Shown here in pieces: positions 24,331 to 36,260 of a stretch of DNA of 64,000 bases. Origin of the DNA: Eledone cirrhosa (Eukaryota; Mollusca; Cephalopoda; Octopoda; Eledonidae); assembly GCA_964016885.1 (NCBI GenBank), contig OZ024743.1, positions 126,915,355-126,979,354 on the forward strand. The letters are read 5' to 3'. Position numbers and translations under genes: made by a program. Under the pieces are notes generated by a model. That model made no database searches and had not been told where the DNA came from. It saw nothing but the letters and a program-made list of their open reading frames with translations. Within the stretch, counting starts at the first letter, position 1. Each line of letters begins with the position of its first letter.

Positions 24331-25655
24331 ATTGACCTTGGTCCCCGCACTGCTGATTACCTCTGAATTATCAGAAAGACGGCAGCTCGCTTGAGGAGGG
24401 AACCCCGTGATGTGGGATGGCTGTTGTAGCAGGTGTCTCTGGCCATTCTCTGCAATGATGCCTTTGCCGCTCAGGCATGGTGTAGTGTCTGTCCCTCTCC
24501 CTTTTTCGTTGCTCGAGTCTTATTTTTTTTGTGCCCTTTAATGTTTTGTTCTGTATAAACAACTTTGTAATAAACTTCAAATATACTTGTTTTTCAATCC
24601 ACTCAATGGTCCGATGGTTTATTTTTGACATGTTAACATTGAAGCTGCTGTTAAACTTTCTATTTAAGATAGAAATTGTTTTCGGAGTCGTTTAACTCAG
24701 TGGCTAAGAGCGCACAGTGGAATTTCAGAGGTACGGAGTTCCTTTTTTTTCCGTAGTGGTTACCGGTCATTTTCCCCCCTCATCTATAGGGGTATTTTAT
24801 CCGATTTTCTAAGCTATTATTTATAACAATCAACCGTGTTTACAGTTATTTTCTGCACTTGAGATTTCTACATTTTCTAAGAATATTTGTATGTATTTTC
24901 TACTAACACACTTTATAAGTAAAAAAAAACACACACACACACACACACACAGTGAGTGTGAGTGCGTTAACTTTACAGGGCATTATTCCAGTCTACCTTA
25001 TTGTCGGTTCAAATAAACCATTAAGGCGCCAGGAACTGTTTTTTTCCTTTCTTTACTAGAACTAGAGACCCTGAAGTAGGAAAGCAAAGGCAACTATAGT
25101 AGGATGGCAACTTGTGCCCTAACTAAACGCTGGAAGGAGACTGCTATCAATTTTGGCACTCGTTTCTTGTATTAATAAGACTGGTTAATCCATGAACACC
25201 ACCACATCATGCTGTGTTGAAAGTAAATTTAAGAACGCCAGAATGTTTTATGGTATTCGTTTCGACTGCGGTCTGAGTTAAAATCGATAAGGAAAATATA
25301 AGCCCAGTAGAGAAGTTTATTCTTCCTCTTTATCACCCTGTACTTCTCTTGGAGAGAGAAAAAAAAAACATCGGCTGTGATCAAACTTGTAAGCGGATGG
25401 GACCCGCCAGGTTTAAAGTGCTCAAGAAATGCCGTGTGTCACTGCGGCAAGCCGACTACACCACCAGGAGTTACGTGTCTGTACATACGATCAATGTTGC
25501 TAACTCAGTGATCTTAATGTATAAAGAGACTGTATAAATCTTAAATGGGGCGGGAGGGGGGGGGGGGTTAAATTTGGTTATAACTTGCGTAATTTTTTTT
25601 TCCTAAATTATTTTCCAAATATCTTTTTTAAAAAAATGAAAATGCTCAATACCGT

Positions 25656-25814
25656 ATATACTCGAATATAAGTCGAGGGATATGACCCCACTCACCCACC
25701 CACAAAAACAAATTGCATCTAAACGTGTTGATTAGCTGCCTCGGCTTATAAACGGCATTTGGATTTTTGCCCATTTCTCAGACAAAATAGGAGTCGACTT
25801 ATTTTCGAGTTTAT
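25656..25814. mobile_element. Short TIR MITE, copy B
   Basis: Counterpart of 11145-11291, with termini starting ATATACTCGAATATAAGTCGA and an internal 'ctcacccaccc' insertion. Confidence 0.7.
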
Positions 25815-26666
25815 TGCGAGAGGAGATTGAAACTACCTCCTGCGTGCTATTGCTTCAAACACCTTACCACCGTGGGAAAATCAGATACTTCAAACTATTT
25901 TCATAATCGGTTGATAGTATATATATACACACACGCACAAAATTGTTTTTAAAAAAAATTAAAAAATTAAAAATATCAAGCGGGGTTAAACTGAACAGAA
26001 AAAAAGAAAAAGGATCTTTAAAAAATTAAACAAACAATTATATTCGGTTTATTAAATATTTTATTGAACCAAATAATACAGCCATAGGTTCTTGTGAGTC
26101 CGTGCGGGTCAGTTGATATTGCATCATCATGAGTTTTTCTGGATGAAATTACATAGCACTGCCATCAGTCCTTGTGGTTCAGCGTGTCTTCACGCAATTC
26201 CATTGTTTCATAATAGTGACTGGGAGGAGTAAGAGACTACGACGAAGGTTTTATACCACTAGAAACTAAGGCTTACCACAGTATAGCGCCCCCTTAAATA
26301 TTGGGTTAGAACCTGGATCATCGCTTCCACGACCACCCCAATCCCCTCGTGTATAGCAGTCTATGATATGATGTTAGATTTTAACTATCCTTAAACAATA
26401 GCTTAAAATGCGAAACAAAAGAAATAACCTCAACACACATACACCAATTCTCTTCCTTTCAGCCAATACTTGTAATTGGGTTAATTAAACAGTGTTATAT
26501 GTCCACCTAACACCAAACAAGGAGATCAATAGAAATATATGCGGATAAATCGACAAGATTTTATTTTAATGTATGGCAACTAGTATCTTGTGAGGAGTTG
26601 GGCGAGAAAGACTGCGGTTTCCTTAAGCCTTCATTAAAATAATGGTTTATTTCTAGGACAAAAAAA

Positions 26667-27082
26667 TATTCCCAAATCTGCAATAGAGAATCTACAATGT
26701 TTTTCATATAAATTGTTGGTTGTCAAAATTAGGGTGCGTCCTCGAGGACGAAGCGTCTTCGGCGCCGGGAAATACGGTAAGCTTTTCTGTTCGTAAGGTT
26801 ATTGGAGTAAATTAATTACAGGGAATTAGTTGAATTAATCCTAACCTGGAATAAATTAGTTCAGATTATACTGTCTTATATTAATTTATCTAGTCTGGAA
26901 AATCACCAAGAATTCTATAAATGGTTCGTCTAGTCTACAATACGATGTGGTGGACAAGTTTTATTGACAACAGCTCTACAGGAATAAACTGTCGCCATCG
27001 TGCTACGCCCAGTTGTCACACAGATGTTAGAAAGACCTGCATATGTGACAACGCCCAAGTAAAATGAAACAAACGGCAAAAT
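26667..27082. other. ~415 bp block present only in copy B
   Basis: Copy A runs directly from 'ctaggacaaaaaa' to 'tgacaatac' here. The extra block is unique-looking, with a CpG-rich patch near 26730-26780 (gtcctcgaggacgaagcg...). No ORF or terminal repeat is evident. It could be an insertion in B or a deletion in A. Confidence 0.8.
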
Positions 27083-27202
27083 GACAATACACTTAACTTC
27101 TATTTATTCACTACTATAACAACTTTTATATACAATAAATTCTAACGGTCCAATAAACAATTATATAAAAGGTAATGTTTTTGTATTAATATTAATCGAC
27201 TA

Positions 27203-27238
<36 letters not shown>

Positions 27239-27279
27239 TATAATATATAAAAACAAAAGATGGTTAAAGGAGTTACATG

Positions 27280-27347
27280 TATTTTATTATGCGCATTTCA
27301 AAAACAAATATCATGCAATAATATTTGTGTTTTCATCAGATAAAACA
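27280..27347 (-). ncRNA. Hammerhead ribozyme fold (minus-strand arm)
   Basis: Minus-strand order: stem I UGUUUUAU (27347-27340), core CUGAUGA (27339-27333), stem II 12 bp with a 9-nt loop (27332-27300), GAAA (27299-27296), 2-bp stem III with loop GCGC, cleavage triplet AUA, stem I return AUAAAAUA (27287-27280). All core nucleotides are present; the fold was derived by hand. Confidence 0.65.
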
Positions 27348-27461
27348 GGAGGACATGATATGAAGGCTAAAAAATACTTGTGGATAGTTCAGTTTTAAAA
27401 TCAACATATCAACATAAAACTGAACTATCCACAAGTGTTTTTTAGCCTTCATATCATGTCC

Positions 27462-27532
27462 TGTTTTATCTGATGAAAACACAAATATTATTGCATGATG
27501 ATATTTGTTTTTGAAATGCGCATAATAAAATA
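27462..27532 (+). ncRNA. Hammerhead ribozyme fold (plus-strand arm)
   Basis: Stem I UGUUUUAU (27462-27469), core CUGAUGA (27470-27476), stem II 27477-27488 with 27501-27512 (12 bp, one mismatch), GAAA (27513-27516), stem III of 2 bp with loop GCGC (27518-27521), cleavage triplet AUA ending at 27524, stem I return AUAAAAUA (27525-27532). This is a type I layout with the very short stem III known from Penelope-like elements. Confidence 0.7.
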
Positions 27533-28848
27533 CATGGAACTCCTTTAACCATCTTTTGTTCTTATATATTATGTATACTCCACTCCTACAAAATGTAGAG
27601 TGCTTCTTATCCGATATCTGCATTGCTTTATTGTACTACAATAAAACTCACCTCCTACATATATAAATATATATATATATATACACGGTCACTGTTAAAA
27701 CACCTGATTGTTATTCCTTATGATAAAATATATTGAAAAATAAGTAGATCTTAAAAAGACATGTTCTCGTAGCAGATCATTTTGACGCATTAGGAAATAT
27801 ATTGTTAAAATCGTCTAATAAATGAAGAGAAATAGAACAGTCTGACTTAGTTATTAAATTTCTATATGTTTATATTCGGAGAAATTGGTCAATGGAAATG
27901 CAACAACACAAATATATCAAATATTGGAAAATTACGAAAACAGTTAAACATTCTAGAAGAAAATAAAAAAATTTAGAAAAAAGAATACACTGAATTTATA
28001 TGTAGCAGCTTATTCTGTTTTCTACTCACACACACCGCAGCTAAACTGTAAAGATTATTTCTACAAAAAGTCATGTATATAAAATTTGAAGATATGTTGT
28101 TGGGGTGGGGGTCCACAGTGCAAATAACTATAAATAATTGTTGAATAAATCAGCTACAATTCCCATGGAGACGGAAATATTGCGCAGTAACGTCTGCGAC
28201 AAGCGAACCACGCATCTGCCGATTAATTCAAATATTTATAGTTATTTGCATTGTGGCGGTTTCCTCCCCAAAAGCAAACATTTTCAAATTTTCTCTAAAC
28301 TTCGTAAATTAACCATATATATATATATATATAACAAGAAAAAGGAATACGTTTCTACACAAGACAATATAGATACCAACTATTATCTAGTGTGAGAGGG
28401 CGGAGAAGAAAGGAAGAAATTTAGGAAATTGAAAACGAAAACCTTCTCCGAACTTAAAAAGAAAAAACACTCACCCATGAAGACATTTCCAGAGGAGCCA
28501 CTTCTGCCAGAAATATGTTGAGCCAAATGCTACCGTGAAACAACTCAAACATGTTTCGGACTGAAGGGCCCCCAGGATGTCCGAATCATCCCCGTAGCAC
28601 TGCGAACAGTGATGGCGGAGTCGCTGAGATTCGGTGGAGGCCGGGAACTGGACCCGAGGTCAGAACACCAAGGGAGATACGAAGTAAGCGTAGATTAGTG
28701 GGGGAAAACTTTCGACATAGACAAAACCCTCTTCCAGTCAGTCATTATGAAGACAGGACGATGGCTAACCGCACTGTGACGGGGGTTCCCAGTAATGTGC
28801 ACCAGTTGGACTGTGCTACCAAGCTCCGACGAACTGCGCGAGCCAACG

Positions 28849-28873
28849 CTTTATATACTAGTAGATGACGTCA
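28849..28873 (-). promoter_or_regulatory. Candidate TATA/CRE promoter, copy B
   Basis: TATATAAAG (28849-28857) and TGACGTCA (28866-28873) on the minus strand are identical to the copy A candidate. The 105-codon opposite-strand ORF (28551-28868) is also unchanged. Confidence 0.35.
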
Positions 28874-30479
28874 TTCATATTCTTGTGCAATGAACCAATA
28901 GAATGTTGAATGACTCATGGTTGTGTGATAAGGACAAATCAACTAATAAATAATGTAGGAAAGTTACTGAAGTATTTCGTTGCTAAATATTTTATATTAT
29001 CTAATTTCAAAGCTGATGCATTGACGTAAATCGATAAACATACAATGTTTTTGTCCACGATAGGTTAATTTCAGGTCAGAACATCGAGAAGACTTGATAA
29101 AAGACGTTCCAATCGTGACCATCCCGTCTTTTTGTATATCTAGGGCTACATTAAGACGGTCGGGTGTGGTTTGGCTGCTATTTCTAGCAGGTAAAGGCTC
29201 CATCATTAGGACCTTTCACCCCACGATCAATGTGTCCACACCTACACAATATTATACTATATATATAGGAATTCATAGTAAACTTCGGTTGCTGGGGAAA
29301 CAATTGAATATTATACAATATGCAAAGGGTGGTGGATTGTCAAAATTGAGAGGGGCACAAATTAAATTCATTTCTGATGTATTTAATTATGTTTTGAAAT
29401 AGGATTTACTTGTTTCAGTTATTGGAATGTGGTCATGTTAAATCACCACCTTGTACTATTTATAAATAAATAGAATATAAGCCATGAGTATCATTTAGTT
29501 AACACCTGTAGTACTAAGTTCAAACAAATTCAGAGGGTTTACTAAAATATTTTGGGGGATGTGAAAAAAATAGGCTTTCAGTTTATCAGTTCTTCATGTC
29601 ATTCTAAAGCTCCTGTTTTAACCCCTGCAGAATGAATTGTCTGATGTCATATAGAGAAGTGGCCTGCATCCATTTTCACTATATGAACCCCCAATATTAC
29701 TAAGAGGCTTATAAAGAATCCTTAAACTTGACAAAACTCGTAGAATTGTTTTCCCTTTATATGAATGAAAAGAAAAGAAAAAAGATCATTCATAAAACAA
29801 TATATTAAACTCAATATTAAGAACAAGCATGGTTATAGTTGTATGTCTTTGGCCAGAGCCTTAGAAGTGAAATTTGGGAAATTGTGCAAAGCCCATTTAA
29901 CACAATTACCTGGCTCTCAGCTACCTTTAATGATGTCCTGTGTCATAGTTTGGCCAGGTCACTAGTTTGACAATAACTGTTTCTTACCAAAATCCAGGGT
30001 CTTAAAAAGACAAATAGCTACTGTCCTTTTCTCCTCTGACTAAGGCCACAAAGAAAAGAAATATATATTGTAAACCAGCAAAAAGAAATCTCACCAATTA
30101 TATAGTGCTCTCACTTCTTACAGCAGTGAACTATACATCACACTGTGGTGCCTACATATAACTAAGTGGACTGGGCAGAATACAAAACATTCTTCTTTTT
30201 CCTCGCCCACTTCTTCCTGAGAGGATTGTTGGGGCAGAATACTCAAACATTCTTTTCATCAAGTCTTGTCAGAAGCAACCATCTCCAATTGATCAATTGG
30301 ATCCCCCAAGTGGGACCAGCTGAATTCATGGCTGTTATCCAACCATCTAGTTTGGGGTCTACCACTGGGTGGTTTTGCTTGTAAAATCTGCCCAGTGATT
30401 TTTTTTTTTTAGACATCTAATCACATGCCTGTAATATAAGAGCTGTGATCTCTCAATTCGGAGAAGTAGTGGCTCTACC

Positions 30480-31330
30480 TGATCCTGACTTTCTTATCCA
30501 TAATGCTTCCCACTTTATCCTGTAGGTCAACTTGAACCTGTCAGTTTTGTGGGCTTCTTTAGCTTTAGGTAGTCTCAAGTTGGAGATAATTAGGATATCC
30601 AGAACAGAATCTAAGAAATCAAAGACAATAACAAAATCAATTATTGATCTCTTCTTCTTATACTATATATATATTTAAGGATATCTCTGTGCTGGAAGAA
30701 GGGCCTCATAATAAAGACCCCATTACTAGAATAGAAGTCTAATAAGGCCTCTCCATTCTTATTTAGATTGGGATTGCCATTCCTTCCAATCACCCCTTTC
30801 CATGTCAGATAGTCAGTGCCAACATGTACATTGAAGTCTCCCATTAGGATATATGACTCAGTCTTAACTACATCTAATGCTGCAGTGACTTCAAGGAAGG
30901 ATCTGTATTTGGACTCCTTGTTTGGTGCATACACTTGCACCATCCAGAAAGACCTATTTTCAGCCTAAGCTTCAAGAGGCAAATCCTCCCTCCTTAATGG
31001 GATCCAGTCCATAACACATTCTGGCAGCTGGGGGCTTGTGAGCATCTCCACTCCTGTCTGTGCAGTAATTTCTGGTGTCACACCTGAATAGTGGAATTTC
31101 CATCCTCCATCCAAATCTACAGTACCAGAGCTATGGAATTTTGTTGAGAAAACCGCAACTTAGTTGCTGCAAGAGTTGTGATGTTCCAGGTTCCAATTAA
31201 GGTTTGCTCCCTTCAGGACCCTCTTTGGGGTCTCGGGATATGCAATCTTTGTGCATCCATCCCATGCCTCCCAGGACATGTCACAGGCCCATCGCCAGTT
31301 TTTACAGCATGAAATGGAGATTGCAATATA
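30480..31330 (-). pseudogene. RTE-like LINE, endonuclease half retained (copy B)
   Basis: The minus ORF 30943-30641 contains VQVYAPNKESKYRSF, MGDFNVHVGTD, the WKGVIGRNG block and FFQHRDILKYI, i.e. the APE-type endonuclease with its catalytic GDFN. Upstream (31330-30950) is the N-terminal endonuclease region with stops. The RT half, present in copy A, has been deleted at 30481. Confidence 0.8.
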
Positions 31331-32875
31331 TTTTCGAACAGGCTGTATAGAGTCTACCTTGCTAACTCAAATGAGTACCAATAACTGATCGAGTCTCATG
31401 CCTGAATATTGGTAATGAAAAGCATGATAAAACAAATATGGGGCCAGAAAGTGTCTATACATTGAATTTTATAGTGACTTGTGTAACATGAGAGCCACTC
31501 TCTAAATATTTGAAGCTGTTAAGTTAGTGGCAAGCACCAACAATAAAGCAAGGTGGCCAGTGATTTCAAATAAGAGTATTCTATACATAAACACATAAAC
31601 ATTCAAATACACACAGACACTATTGGAGGGTCATTTCTAATGACAGGTTTTTTTTTCTATCCAGCAAGGTGTCAAAATTCATGCTCCTCGCCAAACAGGT
31701 TTGATGGGGTTGTTGGTTTAATGATTGACAGCCTGATCATGCAAAAGGTTGTACTGGGTTACCTATTACCAGTAGTGCTTAACAGTATGCACTCAGTAAG
31801 TTCTGACTTGGTCTGCGACAACCTGTCCAACACTTGCTAGATGAGAAAATGGTCATAAAATGATGACAGACACACACAAACTCACCAGACTTTCACAAAG
31901 TTTCCAATTACAAAATCCTGCTCAAAATATTTTTAAAACTCAGGCTATAATACAATGGTAGAAGACACTTTCCCCAAAATGCCATGCAGTAGGATTGAAC
32001 CACATAGTTGGGAAGCCAACATCTAGACCATATTGTCATACCTGCACCTATATCAACTAATATGCAACAGAAAAACAAGATCATTATAAAGTTTTTAATC
32101 TGTTGACTGCCGCGAATATTTTACACAGCTACAGTTGCTGTGCCGTTTTTTTTTTTGTGTGTTTTTTTTCAGTAAAATGACTATTTTTTAAAACAAACAT
32201 TTATTAACAACACATATCTGAATGATTCACAACTGTCACATCAATAAACTAGTAACCCTATCTAGCTTTGAAGTTATGAATTGTTGGAAACAAGTCCCAA
32301 CATGTTAGGATGGGTTATCTTATCTATGACACTGAAGATGTTAATTTGGATATATTTTTTATTGATCAATTTAAATATAAGTAGTTAGGATTCACTAACC
32401 AACTGTAATATATCTGTGTGATAAGTGAGAATATATTGATAAATTTAAATAGAATTTGCTTTTGGCCCTAAAAGACCAACTGGTATATCTGCATAGTGGT
32501 TTGGATGTATTTTTTATTGATAATTTAAATATAAGTAGCTTGATCTGCTGACCAACTGGTATTTATGTGTGATAGTGTGTATATATTGATAAATTCATTA
32601 AACGACCAACTACTATCTGTGTGTGGTATTGTGCTTCTAAGTGAAGAGAATATTATTGATTTATTTTATACTGCAGTCATTGTATTTATTAATAGAATAG
32701 AGTAAGATGTGTTGACGTTCATGCTTCTCTCAGCAGTTCAAAAGCAGTTCATGGATTTGTGTTCTCTAGTTCACTCAGATGGAAATGAGTACCAGTAATA
32801 ACAGAGGTTAATCTTGTGTTAGATTGGTTTCCCATCCAAAAGGGAGTCTTGTACCCTCAGTCACTTAATGCCACC

Positions 32876-33104
32876 TTAACCCTTTAGCATTCACGTTACT
32901 CTATATATACTATTCTATTTTTGTGGTAAAGGCTTTATCTTACATAATTATCTCACATAATATCGAATCTATGAGATTTTGATATTATTTATTTTGAGAA
33001 CAATACCTTAACATAAGTATGAGCAGCTGGTTACGGTCAGTTTGAACAGAAAGAGGTGAGAGAATTCTGGCCAGATACGGCCAGTTTAAATGCTAAAGGG
33101 TTAA
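32876..33104. mobile_element. MITE with TTAACCCTTTAGCATT termini, copy B
   Basis: Same 229-bp element as at 19097, with intact 16-bp inverted termini. Confidence 0.9.
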
Positions 33105-33175
33105 AGTGTGATAAGCTCTGGCTTGACAGACTGGCATCCCTTCCAAAAGGGTGTCTTGTACCCTCAGTCACATAA

Positions 33176-33357
33176 TTGTTTCTACTTTAGGCACAAGGCC
33201 AGCAATTACCCAGTACATTACCAGTACTTTATTTTATCGACCCCGTAAGGATGAAAGGCAAAGTTAACCTCGGTGGGATTTGAACTCAGACTGTAAAGGG
33301 ACGTAACTATGCTGGAAAGCATGGCGTCCAACCCTCTACCGATACTGCCAATTCACC
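33176..33357 (-). mobile_element. SINE at right edge of the duplication (SINE-R)
   Basis: Antisense family-1 SINE. Diagnostic bases: 'ctttaggcacaag', 'gaccccgtaagg', 'cggtgggatttgaactcagactg' and 'gcatggcgtccaacc'. Its left flank equals the left flank of the junction SINE; its right flank ('attcaccgaaaaactg') is unique, so the duplication ends inside it. Confidence 0.9.
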
Positions 33358-33770
33358 GAAAAACTGTGATAAGCTCCAGCCTTAGTACAACCCATATTAG
33401 CATGGAACAATGACGACTCTCTTTCTCTCTCAGTTTCAAATGTTTGACCAACTATCACATTATTATCATCATTTTTACTTTCACTTCCTGCACTGGTATG
33501 GGTTGGACAGATTGTCACCGTCCGAGTGCAGATGGATCGGAGCAACCTCATCTAGCTCTTCCATTCCATATTTGGCATAGTTTCTATGGCTAGATGCCTT
33601 TCTTAATACTAACTATGATATCTTACAGGGGTGTACTGGGTGTGTTTTTGTGATACCAGCACCAACACTTTACAAAGTGGAGTGGACTGGGTGTGTTTTA
33701 TTATGGCACCCCTGCACTAAAGACGTTGTCAAACAATTGTCCAAATTGATGAGTCGTTTCAGATCCTACA
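33358..33770. other. Degenerate LINE/SINE tail sequence
   Basis: Contains words of the RTE-tail family in antisense: 'tttctatggctagatgcctttcttaatactaac' (in pieces) and two 'gactgggtgtgtttt' repeats near 33620-33700. No gene seen. Confidence 0.5.
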
Positions 33771-33850
33771 CCAGAGGTTCTCAAAATGGGCGTTGAGAAG
33801 GTCCAGGAGGCACCGGGGCCTAAGGGGGCAGTGAGATGATATAATAGTAT
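33771..33850 (+). mobile_element. hAT-like transposon left end
   Basis: Begins CAGAGGTTCTCAAAATGGGCG, a typical hAT terminal inverted repeat start, preceded by 'tcctacac' as a possible 8-bp target site. A complementary end (GAGAACCTTTG) lies at 51258-51270, followed by 'tcctagaa'. No transposase is seen. Confidence 0.4.
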
Positions 33851-34264
33851 AGTAAATATCAAATGATACATATTATATATAAATATAGTAAAGTAAAAAT
33901 ATATATTTATCTATACATATTATTAGAGAAAAGCAATGAAGAATGACATGATGTTGAATGAAAACAAAAGCAATATATACAAACACACACACACCGACCA
34001 CAACTAAATATGGAATGATTTGCAATACCCCCCTTCCCCCCTACATACTATATCTACTTATATATATAACCAGCAATTTCTCTGTCTGTCTGTCCGACAG
34101 TGGAAACACGTGCGTAGAGAGAGAGTGAGAGTGAAAGAAAGAGACAGACTACGAGAGGGGGATAGCGGGAGGGAGAGAGAGAGAGAGTGAATAGCCGCTA
34201 AAACACGTGCTACAGAAATATTACCTTCCCCTTCCTTTATAGAAACATTACCTTCCCCACTCCA

Positions 34265-34474
34265 CTGACTTTGGTCACTGAGGCCAAGGGAATCGCTGGT
34301 TGCTATAGAGACACCTTGCACAAGCCAGAAGTAACCAGTTCGAGGCGGTTCTGACATGACACCATTTGAAGAAGGTTGCCATTGAATTTGTGGTTGTTGC
34401 TGCTGATAATAAGGACCATTTGAAGAAGGTTGCTGCTGATGAGGTAATTTATTAATCAGATTGCGCAGTTCCAT
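34265..34474 (-). CDS. Gln-rich open frame, possible coding exon
   Basis: The minus frame starts MELRNLINKLPHQQQ and continues with a Gln-rich stretch (YYQQQQPQIQWQ) and SEPPRTGYFWLVQGVSI before running into low-complexity SLSLSL from a (GA)n tract. The first ~75 residues look more protein-like than most ORFs here, and potential splice donors (GAAG|GTAATG) occur near its end. No known domain recognised. It could be chance plus microsatellite. Confidence 0.25.
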
Positions 34475-34930
34475 AACCTACGTTTGATTTGTTCAATTTT
34501 TTTTGTTGTTTTTTTTTATTTCTTATTGAAAAATATAAATAATAAAATAAGGTTAGAAATTTAAATACAATTAAATACGATTTAATTTCCATTTCCAGCA
34601 GCCAATGTCCAGTGTTCAATCATGAAAAAATCGGAAATAATTAAAAAAATTGAAGTTTAACTTTTGAACATTTGTTTTAACAATAAAAAAATATTTCCTT
34701 ATTCACACCTAATGGTATGATTAAAATTTCATAGGAATATTTTTTTCTAACCGCCAGTTATTTATTTTCTCCTTTTTCGTTTTAACATATATTTATTTCA
34801 AAGATTTCACCGTATAGATAACATATATATTTATACATGCATAAAAGACACACCGAGAGACGGTGAACATGTGGTGCCGAAAACATTTCTCATCCAAATC
34901 TCAACAATATCAGTATATACACTAGATTTG

Positions 34931-34967
34931 CTAGCAGAAAACCGCCCACCAGGTGGTTTTCTGCTAG
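34931..34967. repeat. 37-bp palindrome made of Helitron 3' ends
   Basis: Starts CTAGCAGAAAACC and ends GGTTTTCTGCTAG with the GC-rich centre CCACCAGGTGG, so both strands read as hairpin-TTTTCTGCTAG, the style of a Helitron 3' terminus (hairpin then CTRR). Confidence 0.6.
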
Positions 34968-35881
34968 TCTATATATCTAAAACAGAGAATGTTTGTCTGT
35001 CAGGTCACTAAAACTCGAGAACCACCCAACCGATTGTTTTCAAACTTTACACATGTAATACTTATGGTCCTATGAGTGTTTTGAGAAAAAACAATTTCAA
35101 ATTTTCCATGCCCTAGGGACCGCATTAGGCGATCTCTCTCTATAATTCTTAGTCTTTCTCTTTTTAGATAGATACATAGATATAACGTTGCGCCCTTATA
35201 ATATCTGTCTGTATGTCTGCATTACAACATTATGATGCAGTGTGTGTATATATATACATATATATAGTGTGTGTATATATATATATATAGTGTGTAACGT
35301 TTTTCGAGCGGTATGTGTGTATATGTATATATAGTGTGTGTATATATATATATATATATACTGTATATATATATAGTGTGTAACGTTTTTCGAAATATTT
35401 ACTTCTGCGTTCACAGATTGATTTTTTTAGTTTCAGAAGATCCCGTTAAGGGTGAAAGCAGTGATTCTTTGCTTAACCTTTAATCTGTTATTTTAATATA
35501 TATATATATATATAATTATATATTTGTGTACAGATATTTTTGCATACACAATAACAAAATATAAACAAAAGTATTTATTTTGCGATAAAGTATTGATTTT
35601 CTTCGCACGGAAAAAACCCCTGGTAATCTACGACAAATTTTCTTTATAAGTACAAAATGTAGACACCATCCCGAGGCCAGGGTATTCCGTACTTCTCTGT
35701 ACTGTTATATATACATATATATGTATATATAATTTTTTATTTGTGTACAGATATTTTTGCATACACAATAACAAAATATAAACAAACATATTTATTTCAC
35801 GAGGCTTGATAAGGATAAGTATATATCAAATATATAAGAACCCTAGAGCAAATCCTGAGCAACGCCGGGCCATTCTGCTAG
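34968..35881 (+). mobile_element. Non-autonomous Helitron
   Basis: Starts TCTATATATCTAAAACAGAG, then 'aatgtttgtctgtc' and 'aaccacccaaccgattgtttt', the recurring 5' end of animal Helitrons. It ends GCAACGCCGGG then CATTCTGCTAG (hairpin plus CTAG) with T following. About 914 bp, filled with (TA)n/(TG)n. No Rep/helicase ORF, so it would depend on another element. Its 5' TC abuts the CTAG of the preceding palindrome. Confidence 0.7.
35512..35810. repeat. ~72-bp direct repeat pair inside the Helitron
   Basis: 'atttgtgtacagatatttttgcatacac' followed by 'aataacaaaatataaac' (in pieces) occurs at about 35522-35575 and 35739-35790, with ~160 bp between. Confidence 0.8.
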
Positions 35882-35933
35882 TATTATATAAATTAATGAT
35901 CTTATTTATATATTATTTACAATTTGCATGTAG

Positions 35934-36110
35934 GTAGGTCTCTCTGGGAATAGGGAGGTGCTGAAGAAGATACGTGGTCATGAGGGAGGCAGTGGTCCAA
36001 AAACTCTGCCCTACACTGTCTCTGTTCAATCTCCAAACACTGTAGCCTTTACTTTTAGTGTCACAGTGCTTGAACATAGTCCTATTTTTACAAGTTATCA
36101 GTAACTATTT
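35934..36110 (+). CDS. Possible exon, unidentified
   Basis: After an acceptor-like 'ttgcatgtag' there are 56 codons without a stop, including LSGNREVLKKIRGHEGGSG and TVSVQSPNTVAFTFSVTVL, ending at TAA. Composition is protein-like, but I recognise no family, and no donor gives a phase that joins it to the candidate exon at 36970. Confidence 0.25.
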
Positions 36111-36260
36111 GGGAGTGTTACAAAGGTCACAGAAACTATTTAATCCACCAAATACTGTTTCCCCCCACCCAGCACCCTAACAGATAAGATGTTGATTTCT
36201 AAGACTGACACAAAACCACATATTTTAAAAGAAAGTCAATTTACTTGATCCTACACTCCA

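Larger units (their letters stand above)
27236..27662. mobile_element. Inverted-repeat element carrying two hammerhead folds, only in copy B
   Basis: Absent from the corresponding TA-rich site in copy A (about 12280-12300). Two nearly perfect ~145-bp inverted arms (about 27252-27397 and 27415-27563) surround an ~18-nt spacer. Each arm encodes a hammerhead-ribozyme fold on the outward-facing strand. The right side (27564-27662) adds AT-rich sequence. It has no significant coding capacity and looks like a non-autonomous Penelope-type or related ribozyme-bearing element. Confidence 0.8.
19494..33260. repeat. Tandem segmental duplication, copy B
   Basis: Direct repeat of copy A. It lacks the 2750-6206 block; the junction at about 20698 shows 'gaa' microhomology. 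It lacks 15380-17046; the junction near 30481 shows 'acct' microhomology. It has extra blocks at 26667-27082, 27236-27662 and 30581-30928. Microhomology without target-site duplications suggests deletions in B for the first two. Confidence 0.95.

Noticed and set aside
35196..35414. ORF of Tyr/Ile/His repeats
   Set aside because: Translation of (TA)n/(TG)n microsatellite inside the Helitron.
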